Positions 20,324 through 34,199 of a stretch of 64,000 nucleotides of DNA are shown here, one piece after another. The DNA is taken from NCBI GenBank assembly GCA_028095005.1, contig CM051461.1, positions 43,264,812 to 43,328,811 on the forward strand, in the 5' to 3' direction. Every line of letters begins with the position of its first letter. Positions within the stretch are counted from its first letter, which is position 1. The translations under genes were made by a program, and so were the position numbers. This stretch comes from Rhynchospora pubera. Its lineage: Eukaryota > Streptophyta > Magnoliopsida > Poales > Cyperaceae. Below the pieces are notes generated by a model that searched no databases, was not told the origin of the DNA, and worked only from the letters and a program-made list of their open reading frames with translations.

Positions 20324-22587
20324 AGACAAAACTAAAGAACGGCAGGTTTCTGTGTTTGATGGATTGAGAAACTTGGGAACTTGTCAAAGGATTTCTTCCA
20401 ATATTGTTTGGTGCTCTATACAAGATGATGGAATAATGGAACTGTTCGCTGCCAGATTAATATTTACTATTATTTAAGTTAAATTAATTAATTACAAACT
20501 AATTTTGATAAAAATGTCGTAGATATCTTAACAATACTATTGTTAAGATGTATCAAATTTGTATATATTTGAAAATTAGTTTATTTCCTTTGGTTGTTTA
20601 AATATTCGACAATTCCATTTTGATGTCAATTAATAATGTATGACCAAACGATCTTCAGACAACACCAAATTAATTTTATAAAATGATCTATCTGAATAAA
20701 TTATTAAACAATTCTTCTTTTTCCTATTAGCCTCTATAGCCGAAATTTTGATATACATTATTAATTATCCAACAATGATTAAGGGCTGACCCTTCTTCAA
20801 AAATAAATTTATAATTTTATTTACTTATCCTAAATGTCAAATAAATATTATTATCACTACAATATTTATTAATAAAAATTGTTTATACATGTCATGACAA
20901 GTCAATTATTAGGTTTTAATAATACTATTTTAGATTTTATCTCCTGGAACATACAAACCTTTTGAATTATAAACTTGGATCATAAATTTACCGTTTCATC
21001 ATGACAACACCAAAACACAACTTGGTTCTGGAAGAAATTTGGAAGCTGAAATACCACCTAAGAATGACCATCTTCCTCTGGAGAATGCTGCAAAAAAGAC
21101 GTTCCAGCTAGAAGCACGCACATTTAGAGTAGGAGGAATCGCAAATTTGAAATATGACTCATATATTTATTGTGAATACTTAAAGTTTAAAAAAAAAGTT
21201 GATTTTGTTTATTTAAATTAACAAATGGATAAAATCACATATAATGAGAATTACAGGTGTTTCTGCGATACCGTCCTCAATGCAAATTGCATTGACAACA
21301 TCTGTCTTTTATTCCATAAAAATTATGTATCAATAATTATTTGTTAATCATTAAAATTAACTTGGTGCAGATAAAAGTCTAAGATGTCATATTTTTCCTT
21401 TTTCTTTTATAATTAATTTTTATGAATCCTAATCTCCCCTATATACAAGGAAGGATATACGGTATACCATTACCATTGGATATTTAAGGTGCGGCCATGG
21501 CAACCAATTGTAATTTCTTTAGTTTAAGGACAAAAAAAATTTTGTGATTCAACTCAAAATGATTAACGGCATATCTCTTACTTGGAATCATACGAGTTTA
21601 AGAAAAAGAAATTTAGGAATTAAAACTTATAATTAAAAATATTATATTCCAAAAAATACGGTTCAAGTACGCTCAGGTGCAAGTTTTTGATTTTTAGGCT
21701 ATCCAATATTGAATGTACAAATTGTGAGTGATTTTGGACTAAAACGGATAATTACATATCCTACAAGGCTACAACACATCAGAAACTGTGATGATATCAA
21801 AAATGGTGATAATTTCAAAGGACTCGCATAAGACTGGACGGTTTGCAAAATTTCATTGCTTCATAATCCCTATATACCTATTAATAAATGTGTATAATCA
21901 TTATTAATTATCAAGAAATTTAGCTACTTTGAATTGGCGTTAACTATTTTGATATTCTCCAATATCTTACATGAGAAGGGAAGAACAATTAATACTGTGC
22001 AAATATAATTACAAAGAAAATTCAGCCACAATTCATCCTCTTGTTCAGAATTATCCGTCTTACCGATCTACTTATCTCTAGTAATAATTCAAGATAATCT
22101 AATTCTTAAAGAAAATGCAGATATATGTACAAAATATGTGTCGCACTGAAGGGCTCCTTTATATAAGCACCGATGAATTATTTTTAGGGATAAGGTTAGG
22201 TATAAACAGCGACAAAGCATGTATATATCACTCAAAGTGTATGCGTATGTAAGAAGTAAGAACATACGTACACAAGCTTAATGCGTGCAAACAACTGACT
22301 CGAATTGATCTAATTTTAGGGTCTCAGTTTTTATAAAATAAATATATATAGATGCACGAAATCATCCGATAATAAATTAAGTCTACATGATTTAGAGCAC
22401 ACAAATACAGAACTCGTTAGAATCAACATTGTTCAATAGTACAGTGCCCTATTGAGTTATGGCGAGGAACAATTATTTTATTTATTTATTTATTGCTAGA
22501 TAGCCCACTGTCTAGCTAGTTTTTCTAATAATAATAATAATAACAATAATATAGTAATAATAATAATATTTTTTTCTCGAAAATTGA
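20324..22587. other. Intergenic AT-rich stretch with a small LINE scrap
   Basis: There is no gene. A tail-like hairpin attaagggctgacccttcttc lies at 20778-20798 and a piece of LINE ORF2 at 21025-21115. The rest is low-complexity AT-rich DNA. Confidence 0.45.
21025..21115 (+). mobile_element. LINE ORF2 scrap
   Basis: One frame reads KLKYHLRMTIFLWRMLQKR, clearly parallel to KLKIPPRMVIFL...MLQNR of the LINE at 19540. Only about 30 codons survive. Confidence 0.55.
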
Positions 22588-22856
22588 TTACCGTCATATG
22601 CAGTTTTGCCATCACTTTTCATTGCTAAATAAAAAGTGAACACATAAAATAGACAAGATGAACATATATAATGATCAAAGTGAATACATAGAAATAAGTT
22701 CAATAATAATAAGTTGAATGTGTATACAAGTAATGACAATACTTATTTGTTTGTAAGTGTTCGCTTTGATCGTCTTTATATGTACTTGTATATTTTATAT
22801 GTTTACTTTGTGTTTAGCGATGACTAGTAATAGTAAAACTGCAGATGATAGTTATC
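22588..22856. repeat. Inverted repeat, arms of about 110 bp
   Basis: The left arm (from gattaccgtcatatgcagttt) is the imperfect inverse of the right arm (…aaaactgcagatgatagttat). The tgttcactttg/caaagtgaat blocks are also paired. It may be a degenerate MITE. The two short open frames seen here are products of the palindrome. Confidence 0.6.
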
Positions 22857-24085
22857 ATTTATGTTTTTTCTCCAAACTGAAGAAAAGTAGGATCGTTTTC
22901 TACATCATATCCCACTTCAATTGGACTCGGACATTTGCAAATTTAATTCCACTATCAAATTGGGCGTGTTTGATTTGTATTTTTATTTGCACCAAATGTT
23001 TCGTGAAATTAAAAACGAGTTCTTAAAATCCATTCCAAATATAAAATATTCAATTTAGTATTTTTAATATGCATAAACTAATTTAGTTCTTTTCCTCTAG
23101 CTCTATGACTAATTGATCCAAATTATTGACTTAGGGATTTATTCTGTTGTTTAGAAAGTTTATGGATCAAATCGTTCATGTTTTAAAATTAAATTTCAAC
23201 TTGGTGCAAAAATTTAAAGTTAATTCTTTTTCCCAATTTCTTTTCCCAAATCATAGTTTCAGCCCAATCTCAACTGCAAGTGTGCAATATAAGACTATAA
23301 CACCAGTACTATTAGATAGTTTTGTTGCGGAGCGACAACTAATTTTGTGATTTCTACAAGGACAAAAAAAATCTTGTGATTTAGGTCACAACGAGGACCT
23401 TCTCTTTAATGTTAGCAACAACATGATTGTGAAATAAAAAAAAAAACAAGTTGAATACGAGCACAACATCGAAATTAGAAATTTTGAGTGAACAAATTAA
23501 ATTCTGTATAAGAGACCTATATGATGGTCCGGGCTTTACAAAAAAAAAAAAACCGAGAATTACAAACCCAACAAGACGGAACAAACTTGCATTGGAGTGA
23601 ATTTTACCGCACAATCACATATGTTTTTTAATTACAACAAATTATTATTTGATGACAATTTTATTAGTTTTTTATTCCACTTAATTCCCTCCTGTTCCTT
23701 AAACCACATCGTGGTAATAGTCAATACTGTCATCAGTATGCTGCCTACTATTTTTGACATCCTCCAATATATTACTCAAAAAAAAAAATACCTAGCTGAT
23801 GGAATTGCAAAAGGAAACTCCAGCCCCACCATACATTCTCCGGTTCAGATAGAATCAGTTTTTTTAAATAATAATAATAATAATAATTTGATTATTTAGA
23901 GCATTTGGAAGGGAGGTGAACCCTAGGTATATTCACATAAATAATAGAATCAGCTTGTGAAAAAAAAATTATTTAGAAGTTTAAACACACGAGTATAAAA
24001 TAGTTTTAATCGTAAAAAAGAACTAAAGAAGTATATAACATTCTAAACTTTAATATCGTTCCTAACTACGTGCAATGGCTGTGGT

Positions 24086-24363
24086 TAGGCCTGCATAACG
24101 TGCGAAAAGGTGACGAAACTAGAATGTTTCGTTAACCGTTTCGTTTCGTTGATGAAATTGATTTTTAATTTCGTTAACCGTTCGTAAGGACTAAACGATA
24201 GAAATTAACGAAATTTCGTCATTTATACATGGATGAAACCGTTTTATTGTTCGTTAATTGTTTCGTCCAACTTGAAAAAATCGTTTTAATGTTTCGTTAA
24301 CTGTTTCGACTGGACGAAACGAAAACGAAATATGTTGAAACGGGTTTCTCATTTGCAGGCCTA
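24086..24363. mobile_element. hAT-type MITE, family 1 (copy 1)
   Basis: The left end is TAGGCCTGC and the right end GCAGGCCTA. The 8-bp flanks are gctgtggt and tttgtggt (6 of 8 match). The interior is mostly repeated cgtttcgttaac/gttaacgaaac blocks in both orientations. 8-bp duplications and TA-ended short TIRs fit hAT. Confidence 0.75.
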
Positions 24364-24726
24364 TTTGTGGTATAAAATTGAGTTCAGCCCAAGCATTGTC
24401 CTTTGCTGAAAACAAATTCTCTTTGAATTGGACTAAGGAACTTGTAGGCTTGTAGCCGCATATCAATAAAATCACCGGCCCTATCTATAGCGGGCCGAAG
24501 ACTCAAAGATGCGTCTCGATAACTTCTTTTCCTTTTTTATGTTTTTTGATAAATAACGGAAGTTGTAACAAAGTTTATGAAAATCTGCATTATTTCCTTT
24601 TTACGGGTTTTTCCAAATTATGGTGAATTATCTAGCCGGGTTTCTAAAGCGAACTCATATTCAATTAGGTGCTTTTTCATTTGACAGTTGAGAACGGTTT
24701 TCTGCTGCCACAAATGCCACAAACGG

Positions 24727-24920
24727 GTGTGTTTGGCACCATCCACGAACTAGCAGTTCGTGAACAAGACTAGTTCGCGAGAGCCAAACAACCCACGAAC
24801 TGTCGCGAACTAGGAACTACTCCCTAGTTCTTAGTTCTCCCATTTTTACGAACTGATTTTGTTCGTGGGCCTTTGTTCATCCCCTTGTTCATCCCTTGTT
24901 CATGAACCATCCAAACACAC
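24727..24920. repeat. Possible MITE with GTGTGTTTGG termini
   Basis: GTGTGTTTGG at 24727-24736 is mirrored by CCAAACACAC at 24911-24920. In between, gttcgtgaac and cgaactag blocks repeat in both orientations. No target duplication was recognised. A related ctagttct/agaactag cluster lies at 29195-29275. Confidence 0.45.
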
Positions 24921-27665
24921 GTTTAAATTGAATTAAAAAGGATTGATTGTTATGATTAAGCAATAGAGCACACCAAAAACAATTTTTATTTTTGTCTCCG
25001 TCCTCGTAACCTCTGATAGAAATAACAACCATTAAAGCAAACTCTCTACCTCTCTCTTCTTTTTGAGTTCTTTAGCACTTTCTCACCCCTCTCTAGTCTC
25101 TACCTATGTCCTAATCTTTACCCTGAGCCCCTTAATTATTTGAACTTTTGAACCTGGTCGGAATAATTAGCAATTTAATAAGGAATAGCTTGTTCACAAT
25201 AATAGGAAAGTGTTTTGATTTAGCATTTTATTTAAGCATGTGTAAGAATTTTATCCAGCAACCTTGAACTATTTTTCAAATTGAAAGGAATTTGATATTT
25301 GGTCCGTTACGTGATACGTCCGTATATACATCTAACCTTCGAATCCCGGACCAATTCTTATTTTTTTCCTTTTTTTTTTTTGGTCTGGAATCTTATTTCT
25401 TCCGGTTTTATTCGATCCACCAAACTTTATAGCGGAAAAAAGTATTAAACTTCTAATAATTTACAATTATGAGAATGATCGAAAATGCTTTCAGTAGGTA
25501 ACAAATAACTCCAGCTGTTAGTAGGTGGTCGAAATATTTTTTTTTTACTTTCTGAAAGGAAGTCTTAGACATTTCCATGTAGCTAACAAAATAAATGAGG
25601 TAAAATACAAATGTTTTGGATTTCGTTTTTTTTTATATTCTACAGAATTTAAGCGGGTAAAGAAGAACAAAGATAAAGTTATTTTAATGCATTGTTGAGT
25701 TTAGACATTTCCAACGAGAGAGAAAAGGGCAGTAAAAAGTCTACTTTAATTGTTTGGTATCCTTGGCAGAAGTTACGAGGGAGAAATAAAATATAAAAAT
25801 AGCTTTTGGTAGAGAACTATATATTAATATATATGCATTAATCGCAACCATCAATCCATTTTAATCCAATGGATAGATGGCATTTGTGGTAGCCAAAATA
25901 TCGTGACAGCAGAACTGTAAACCAAAATCTGAAGTTCTGAACCTCATGGACTCATGGTACTCATATTGTTTCAGTCTTTCGGTATATTTGTATTTTTTTA
26001 GGAGAAAATAGAGTCAAGCAAGCATTATCTTCTTATTATAAATTAATTGGTAGCATTATTCAGTTAAACACAACTTTTTCCAAATTATACATAATCATAA
26101 ATTTTAAATCTTATCGAATTGTTATTAAAATTGTGGATTTTTTATTGCGATGTTAAAAATGTGAAATTGAGAGGCGACATGAATTATTTTCCGCTTCTCT
26201 GAGGACCAAAGCACAATTGGAAAACCTTCTCAGAAACTAGCGGAGTAGTTCTCCAACTTGCATAGGGCGGAACCAAAGGTATGTCACGGGAATCCAAATA
26301 AATAAACATGGAATGGTGATAAGACTTAAAAGACTAACTTCAAAGATCTATTGGAAGTTGTTTCGTTCTTCTTTTTCAAGACACATAAATCTCTTTTTGT
26401 TCCTATAGTAACATATGAATTGAAAGCTTGACTCCCATCTTATCCCCAAACAATAAATAAATAAATTGGAAGTGATTCTACCAAAGTAATTTCATGTAAT
26501 ATAAGTTATTAAGATACGAAAATATTCAACTTCTCCTAAAATTAAATGTAGAAAAAAGCCAATTATTATGAAAAGAGTCGTAAATATCTACGACATGTAT
26601 GTAATTGTTTATAAATTTAAACTATCATATGAGCAAATTAAGATTGGTTCCTCGTTAATTACGGAACAACAAATTGTATAAAAAATTTTATTAAAATTTG
26701 TCAAGAAGCTTTAAGTAATTATTACATTTTGTGTTTCTTTAATAGAATAAGATAATACTTTTAGAAAAAAAAATTACACATCAAAGATCATATACAACAA
26801 TGTCAATTTACTATAACTAAGTACGAACTTTTGGTTCAGAGAACGTCAATCTTCTGGATCCTTGATTTTAGAAATTTCAATTGATACAAAGTTGCTATAT
26901 ATATTAAGCTATTTATGTGTGAAATGCTGTCATAGACCTATTTTTTATTTTGTTTTACATAGTTTGTTTAATAATAATGTTTTCCGTTTTTCATCTTGTT
27001 TTTTAGGATTGAGAAACTTGTTTTACATTGTTTGTGTAATGTATTTAGAATTGTTTTAAAATACTCAGAATATTAGTGTAGTTGGATCAGCTAGGGAATC
27101 ATAAACAGGTAACGCTTCAAAGGCTTGTGGTGGGCTACTAGTAAAAGTACTGAAAATGGTGAATGAAAGTTTGTATTTTTTTTTCATGAATATACGCATT
27201 ATATCATGTTTGAGTCAATTAAACTCAACACACTTTATAGTATCCTCCAACGTCTTAATTAAATGGAATAAGGATTATGCTGAGCATTTTAAGTTTGCGA
27301 GGTAGTAACCGCCTTGATCCCGTGTTAAAATTTTGCTGATTTTGTCCATAACTCCCTTTTATCTTATTATTTTTGTTATATCCATTATTTTGAATAATTC
27401 AATATTAATTAGGAAGATTTTTTGTTAGTTAAAATTGGCGATGAGTTTATTAGCGCCCTTGTAAAATATTGAAGGGTGTTCCCTTTCCCCATTATATAAG
27501 GCCAAGATGAATTATTTTGCTTCCCTGACATTAGGTATAGAAAGTTCAAAAGGCATGCGCTACATCATTCAATATGTGCCTGTGACCTTCATATCTGCTT
27601 AAATTGTATGAAAACGAACAAAACCCTTGCATTTTTTTTTTCTTTTAGAATTGGCACTTGTCATG
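24921..27665. other. Intergenic stretch without recognised genes
   Basis: AT-rich throughout, with poly-T and poly-A runs. The open frames are short and low-complexity. No repeat boundaries, splice pattern or domain motif convinced me. Confidence 0.5.
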
Positions 27666-27932
27666 TAGGGGTGGATAACGTTGATAACGGAAACGGAATG
27701 GGCCGTTCCGTTTCAGTAACGGTATGTATCGTACTGATTCGTTATTCGTTCCGTTTTGAGAGAACGTGGCGGAACGATTATATTTACACTGTATTTCACA
27801 CTGATGAATCACGAAATGCATTCTGTTTACCGTTCCGTTTGCGAAACGAAATAAAATTTCATTCCGTTACACGTTCCACATAGACGGAACGGAACGAATT
27901 CGTGTATTGATGGTATACCGCGCCCAGACCTA
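27666..27932. mobile_element. hAT-type MITE, family 1 (copy 2)
   Basis: The ends are TAGGGGTGG and CAGACCTA, with flanking 8-mers ttgtcatg and ttgtcata (7 of 8). The interior consists of ccgttccgtttc/gaaacggaac blocks. A 91-codon open frame across it is an artefact of the repeats. Confidence 0.75.
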
Positions 27933-28437
27933 TTGTCATATTTATAAGATTACATGGGATTATATAGATTAAAAACATACATACTAACTCAGAAACTTAT
28001 CAATTCAACTTGTCCGTGATTCACTGATTCTTTGACCATTTTTATTCCAGACATTTTTGAAATAATGTCAATGACTCGACCCTTTGTCTTCTTTAGTTTT
28101 TCTTTTATTTTAGGTGATCTAGCTTCTAATTCCGTATTTAAAATAGTGGGAACCCAATTAAAAGTTCTAACATTTTAATTATCTTCGTCTTCATTTCGCA
28201 TGTAATTCATTAATTCATCATTATTAAAAAACAAAAATCATTAATGTGGGCCAATTGACCCAAATTCAAACTCTTCAACAAGAAGTTTAAAATTATTATT
28301 TATGATAAATCCTTTTGAAGAAAAAATTCCATGATAATCTGTTGCAATTAGACGGTTCAGATTAATTGTTAACTGACCAATTCATATGTGAATCGAATTA
28401 CTTTACAGGATACGGGTTCATTCCAGTTAGGCCTGCC

Positions 28438-28690
28438 AACAGCACACCATAATATGCCGTTTCGTTTGCTGAAACGGAACGGTAGAAATATTTGTTTCGG
28501 TTTCCTTAACGAAACGATAAACGGCACATGAAATGATACGGTTTAACATGTTTTTGTACATGGCATTTAGTGAAATCATTTTGTTTAGTAAGTGACACGG
28601 TAAACGATAGCGAAAATAATTTTATTTCGTTAACGGAATGGCAAACGAACCATCCCATTTCGTTGCCGTTTACCACGTTAGACAGGTATA
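28438..28690. mobile_element. hAT-type MITE, family 1 (copy 3)
   Basis: The ends are TAGGCCTGCC and CAGGTATA, with flanking 8-mers attccagt and gttctagt (6 of 8). The interior holds gaaacggaacgg and ttcgttaacgg blocks. Confidence 0.7.
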
Positions 28691-30910
28691 GTTCTAGTAC
28701 ATGAGCGCAACTGTCAATTGCGGCATATCTGTTTTTGACTTTTTGACTACTCGAGCCAAGAGTCAGAGACTAAGTGGTGCAAAAAGCAAAGGAATCCAAA
28801 CCAACACCATTCTTATAGCCTTCTAACCGGTGGGTCTGTGTTTTATAATCATAATTAAGAAAACTAAACCTCGCACCTCAAGCACAAAATATTCTGACTC
28901 GCCGCTTCCCTACACGGCTACACTGTAGTCTGAATACTAACAGACTTGATTCTCTGTGGTGGATCAACAACTCTTCTGTGTGGCCGATCACACAGAAACT
29001 GTTCTCTTCAATGTTTAAAAAAATTGTAATTAGAGGAGTCTCGTAAATGAGGTGTAGAGGTTGATTGAATTTTTTTTTAACATTATGTAATATTATATTG
29101 TTAACATAATATCGCTCTATATTGTTATTCACTTTCTATTTTTGGCAAACTCACAACTAGCTAGGTCGCGCACAACCAAACAAATTCCGAACTAGAACAA
29201 GGTCTAGTTCTCTCTCCTTGTTCTACTTCAACCAAAATCATGAAACTAGAACAAGCTTGTTCTAGTTCTAGTTCACACCATTTGCCATACATAGAAATTT
29301 AGAATTTTAAATGTTAATACATTGCAAATTTAGAATTTTATATAATTTTTACTCGATAGAAATTGGGGAGCAAATTGAAATAGGAATTCTGATCAGCTCT
29401 CATTTTTTATTTCTAAATATTAGTAATATTACATTTAATATTTTTTTAAAATTCAATTACATATACAGTTTTAAACTTGTCTAGACTAAAAATATAAGGA
29501 GATAAAATACATATTTATTTTTTATTTTGTCTCAGCTGTCTAGATTTGCCGCAGTACCAAAGCAACACTAAATTTGTGTTTAAAATAGAAACAAAATTGT
29601 ACGTTGTGTCTAGATAATCATAAAAGCAAAAATACTCCGAATGAATATATCAAACTATCTTTGTCCTTTCATCAAAAAAAAAAAAAAAAAAAACTATCTT
29701 TGCCCTTAACTGAAGAACCCCCATATCATGAATGTCCGTACCTCTAACAAAGAATCCAAACTACTTACGAAAAAGAGGGTATATAGGAGAAACATAGCAT
29801 CACTTTCTAATTTCAACCTTAGTAAAATTACACAGCTACACTAGTGGCATCCTTTACCAGTTAATTTATTCATCAGTTAAGTTATGCTATGCGGGTCCAA
29901 ACTAATTTCCTCGAATATGCATATGCCGAAAAGCATCAAATATCATGATGTTAAGACTTCTATGTGTGGTGCAATGGGACTTGTGCCTTATTGGTACATA
30001 AATTATAAAGAAGTGCAATATCATACATACATATACATAAATTGGTACCTATATGTAACATAGGCAGCTTTCATTTCTTTTATTGTTATTCTTTAAGCTT
30101 TATATAACTAAGATTTCTTTTGAAAAATTAAATAGACTAACAATCATGATAATAGGGGCCCAACAAATTTGTTCCTTGATGCTAATATAATTGTGTACCA
30201 TACATTTTATAAATAAATTTGTAATATATTGAAATATAAAAGTAAGTTACCCAAGTCAGCTTAGCAGTCATTAATGATCCTTTCTCTTGACTATATTGCA
30301 ACTGCACTACAAATTGGTTCATTAAGTGACAAGAAAAAAAAATTAACCGCAAACCTCTTAAATTGTTATAATTACTCGGTGGTATTGTGTTAATACATGT
30401 AAATTTCAACTTCTGGAGATCAATATCATTGTTGACTCTTTTCCCAAATAGATCTCTTAATTTTGAGGTGCTCCCATGAACAGTAAAAATGTAAAACTAG
30501 AAAGAACAAAGGCATGAAAAGGAAGATCGATTCTTACCTCCACCAACACCCCATTATCTCTCTTTTACTATGTCCACATCATCATTAAAACCATCATTAG
30601 ACATCTCTAATCAGGAATCAAGTTACTCCTAGCCATCACCTTTTTTTCCCCTCTCTCTAGCTTCTTTTCCTCGTCTTTTCTCTCTCCTTGCGTGCGACAT
30701 AAAAATCTCACATAACTCCTCTACTCAAGTTTCCTCTTATTCCTCCCCACCTCCACTCCTTTATACCACCTGAGAAGGAACCTCTTATTCTTTTTGGTAC
30801 TTATACCATCTAGTGAAACAAGCTCTCTCCCTTTGCACTACTTACACATGCTTCCTCTTTCATAGCAGACAATATTTTGTCCACAACAAAAGATAACAAG
30901 TTCCTTGGAG
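28691..30910. other. Intergenic stretch upstream of the X8 gene
   Basis: No gene is seen. The last 400 bp (30520-30900) become C/T-rich (ctctctctagc, ctctctcctt, cctcttattc), as in plant promoter and leader regions, and fit the 5' region of the gene starting at 30911. Confidence 0.45.
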
Positions 30911-33806
30911 ATGGCATTGAGCTTAATTCATTGCTTAGTTATCATTATAAGCTTTCTTTTGTGCTCTGGTATGTAATACTCTGTTTTCTCTGTTTTTTTT
31001 TCCCTTCTAGTAAGTTTACTTTCCTTTATATTATACCCTTGTGTCACATGCTAGAAATACTATGTTTCGAGCCTCGTTAGTTCATTACATTTGTAGAATC
31101 CTGTTTTATCCTTACTATATTGTAAATTTGTTATAGCTAAAATTGCGTAAAACATTAGGAAACATTGCATAATTTACATAAATTGAATTATGATTCTGGA
31201 TATAAGAATATTAAAATAATGCTCTTAATGATGCATAAGGTTGGCCTCAATTTAGGATATATATTTTTTTAAGATAAATTAGAGGTCAAGCCTCCATTTA
31301 TTTTTAAATTAAATGTCTATAAAAAACCCTTAGGTATGCATAAGGTTCTCCAATTTAGGATATCTTAAAATAACAAACAAAGAAAAAGGGAAGGTTTGGA
31401 GGTTCTAGTGGTAATTGATTTCAAATTTTCAATACTGTGAGGTAGGAAACATGTGATGATTATAGATCATTAATGGTGGAACCAAGAAAAAGAACGTGGT
31501 CAGTCGGTCTATCTCTAGTGGATGAAATTATAACAACATATAACATCTTATATGATAAATTAATAGCATGGATATATCCTTCTTATGTCAATCGGAAAAA
31601 ATAATCATGTTCTGTATTATTCCTCATGCATTACAATTCAGCTATTGAAATGGGACCCTCCTTTTCTTTTAAAAATAGAAATTAGAAAAAAGAAATTGGG
31701 GCCTGTTGTTTCTTTTTGTATTTGTCTTGTGTGTTCTCATTACACAACTTTCTTGTACTATACTTCTTCGATAACGATGTAAGTACTAAGTAGTAATCTT
31801 AGAAATTATTGGTCCTGTTTTCTTATAGTTTCCATCCAAATTATCAAACAAAACTGCAAAAGTCCCTATATAAATTTTAGTTGAACTTTTTTAGTAATAA
31901 AATTTGAAAAGGATTGTTGTAGTAATATATTGTAAATTAAAAGGTGTCTTGACTCTTGAATATCAAATTAGGAAAGTAAAAGTTGAGATGACTTACCACA
32001 TCTTTCACAGCTTCTGGTAAACTTTATACCCCATTTACACTACGAGTCTACGACGCATGCACATGCTTGCATGTATAAAGCAATATATTGCTAAAGTAAA
32101 TTTTCAACAAATATTTTACTAAAGCGACCTAGGGTCAAGGTCAAAAAGTAAAATTAGTGCATCTTTCGATGCTTTTCCACATATAAACTATGCTTATCTC
32201 TACATAAGTAAAAATAGAAATTGCAATTAGAAACGCTAAACCGTCAACTCTCTGAAACACGCAGGATACCTTACCTTTTGCTTGGGATAGGAATCTCAAA
32301 TATATTTTCACAACTAGACAAGAAACAAAAGGGCAAAACAATAAAAAATAAAAGACACTCTGTATTGCTTTACAACATACCAATTTGTTAGTAATGTTGA
32401 AACTCTTCATAAATTCAAACAAGCTAATTAATCAATATGAAATAGAATGATTTTCCTAAAATTGTTTTCCTATTAATTATTTCCCAAATATTGCCTCCTT
32501 TTCTTTACGCAGTGTACTTTTTATAATTTGTATATAATTTTATATAGGAACACATGTCCAGGCAACAAACAGGATTCTCTACTCTCTACAACCAGCAGAA
32601 ACTCTACCTGAAAGAGATGTAATAACCCCAACTACAACCATTCCAGTGGTAAATCCCTCCTCAACCCCAAATACAGTCGGTACAAATCCAACGATCGCTA
32701 CAAACCCTACCTACACTTACCCATCTTATACTACTCCGACAACCCCAACCACTCCGATGACGACACCTGTCACCACCCCTTACACAACTCCCACATCAAC
32801 CACTCCTAGCACCCCTTACACTGGCTCATCTGGCGGCCAGAGCTGGTGCATCGCTAGCCAGAGCGCGTCACAAACTGCACTACAAGTTGCATTGGACTAT
32901 GCTTGTGGATATGGTGGAGCTGATTGCTCAGCGATTCAACAAGGCGGGAGTTGCTTCAATCCCGACACAGTCCGGGATCATGCATCGTACGCATTTAATA
33001 ACTACTACCAGAAAAATCCAGTACCAACTAGTTGTGATTTTGGGGGTAGTGCGGTGCTCACGAGCATCGATCCAAGTATGAGCTTTAATTCATTCAATTG
33101 TTTATTTATTCTGCAAAAATTGAAGTCAATAGTATGCAGTAGCTATTAAGGACAATTAAGAAAAAAAAAAACGAGGTTTTTTAATTTTGCATCCAACCCG
33201 CAAAACGCTGTCTAACCAGATGAAATTTAGAGGAAAATGTAATTAACTGAAATAACTGATAAGCATAAAGCACTTACATATTTTGAGGGTATTTAAATAA
33301 ACTAAAGTCATCAGATCAAAATATTTTGACTTTTTTAAATTCAAATTTAAAATTACTTTATCATTCAATTAGGCCAATGATTCTAACTGTTTCTATTCAT
33401 TTCTGTAGGCACCTCGACATGCCAATACGGGTCAACAAGGTAAGATTTCTAATTCCCGTATAGTATTTGCAAACAACTGATTTTATATTTTAAACTCTTG
33501 AAAAAAAATTGTACATGACCTACGCATGAACTAGTCCAGCATTCAGAGGTTAAAGATTTAAGCTCTGTGTCATGGTTTTACTTCCATATTTTATCAGAAT
33601 CGTAGAAGGAACTAACTCTTCTTAAAACTGTATTAAACAGCACAAGCTCATCGGTGCTAAACACATCCAATCCGATAGGTTCAACGATTTATGGTTCAGA
33701 TCAGCCGCCACCTTCTTACAGCGGCGCTTCAACCCAAAATGGAGTAATGCTTATTGTTGGCTTCATGTCTTTCATCATCTCCTATGTCTCATTAAATCAA
33801 ACTTAA
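30911..33806 (+). CDS. GPI-anchored X8-domain (CBM43) protein, plasmodesmata callose-binding-like
   Basis: Four exons: 30911-30968, 32548-33075, 33409-33439 and 33641-33806, all with GT-AG borders and compatible phases (783 nt, 260 aa). Exon 1 is a signal peptide (MALSLIHCLVIIISFLLCS). Exon 2 has a long Thr/Pro/Ser-rich linker and then the X8 domain: WCIAS, DYACGYGGADCS, GGSCFNPDTV, HASYAFNNYYQ and CDFGGSA. Exon 3 adds TCQYGS. Exon 4 is Ser-rich and ends in a hydrophobic tail (VMLIVGFMSFIISYVSL), a likely GPI signal. Members of this family bind callose (beta-1,3-glucan) at the outer face of the plasma membrane, often at plasmodesmata. The six-cysteine X8 pattern looks complete. Intron 1 (1.6 kb) carries an antisense SINE. 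Which family member it is cannot be said from sequence alone. Confidence 0.85.
31261..31335 (-). mobile_element. SINE tail in intron 1 of the X8 gene
   Basis: On the minus strand it reads ...ttaatttaaaaataaatgg, the hairpin ggaggcttgacctc, aatttatctt and an A-tail. It is flanked by a diverged duplication of about 30 bp (31231-31260 and 31336-31363, atgcataaggtt...caatttaggatat). Confidence 0.65.
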
Positions 33807-34199
33807 TGAAGACTTGCAGTATTGGTAAATCAGAGAGGCTAAATTTTTCTCTCCTTGATACTTTGAGAAGATATAAGGGATGTCTGGAACGCCAATAGAT
33901 AATTAATTATAGGTATTGGGAAATTGGTGCAAATGCTATTTTTTTATTTTTAATATAGGAAGAATATAGGATTTTCTCTTATTCTAGGCCTTATTTTCTT
34001 AATAAAATGTATTTATCTGTTCTTTTGAGGAAATATATGTTCCTTTTTCTATGCATTTTCAATTTGAAAGTAGGAAAAAAAAATGAAAAAACTACGTCCC
34101 CGTTTTATTGTCATAGACTCATAGCCCATAGGTGATACTCAATTTGGGCCGGTTAAAATTTGAGGACATTATCTTCAATACTTGGTCTGATGCCGCACA

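Noticed and set aside
27608..27883. 91-codon frame over the hAT MITE
   Set aside because: It is created by gttccgtt micro-repeats inside a transposable element and resembles no protein family.
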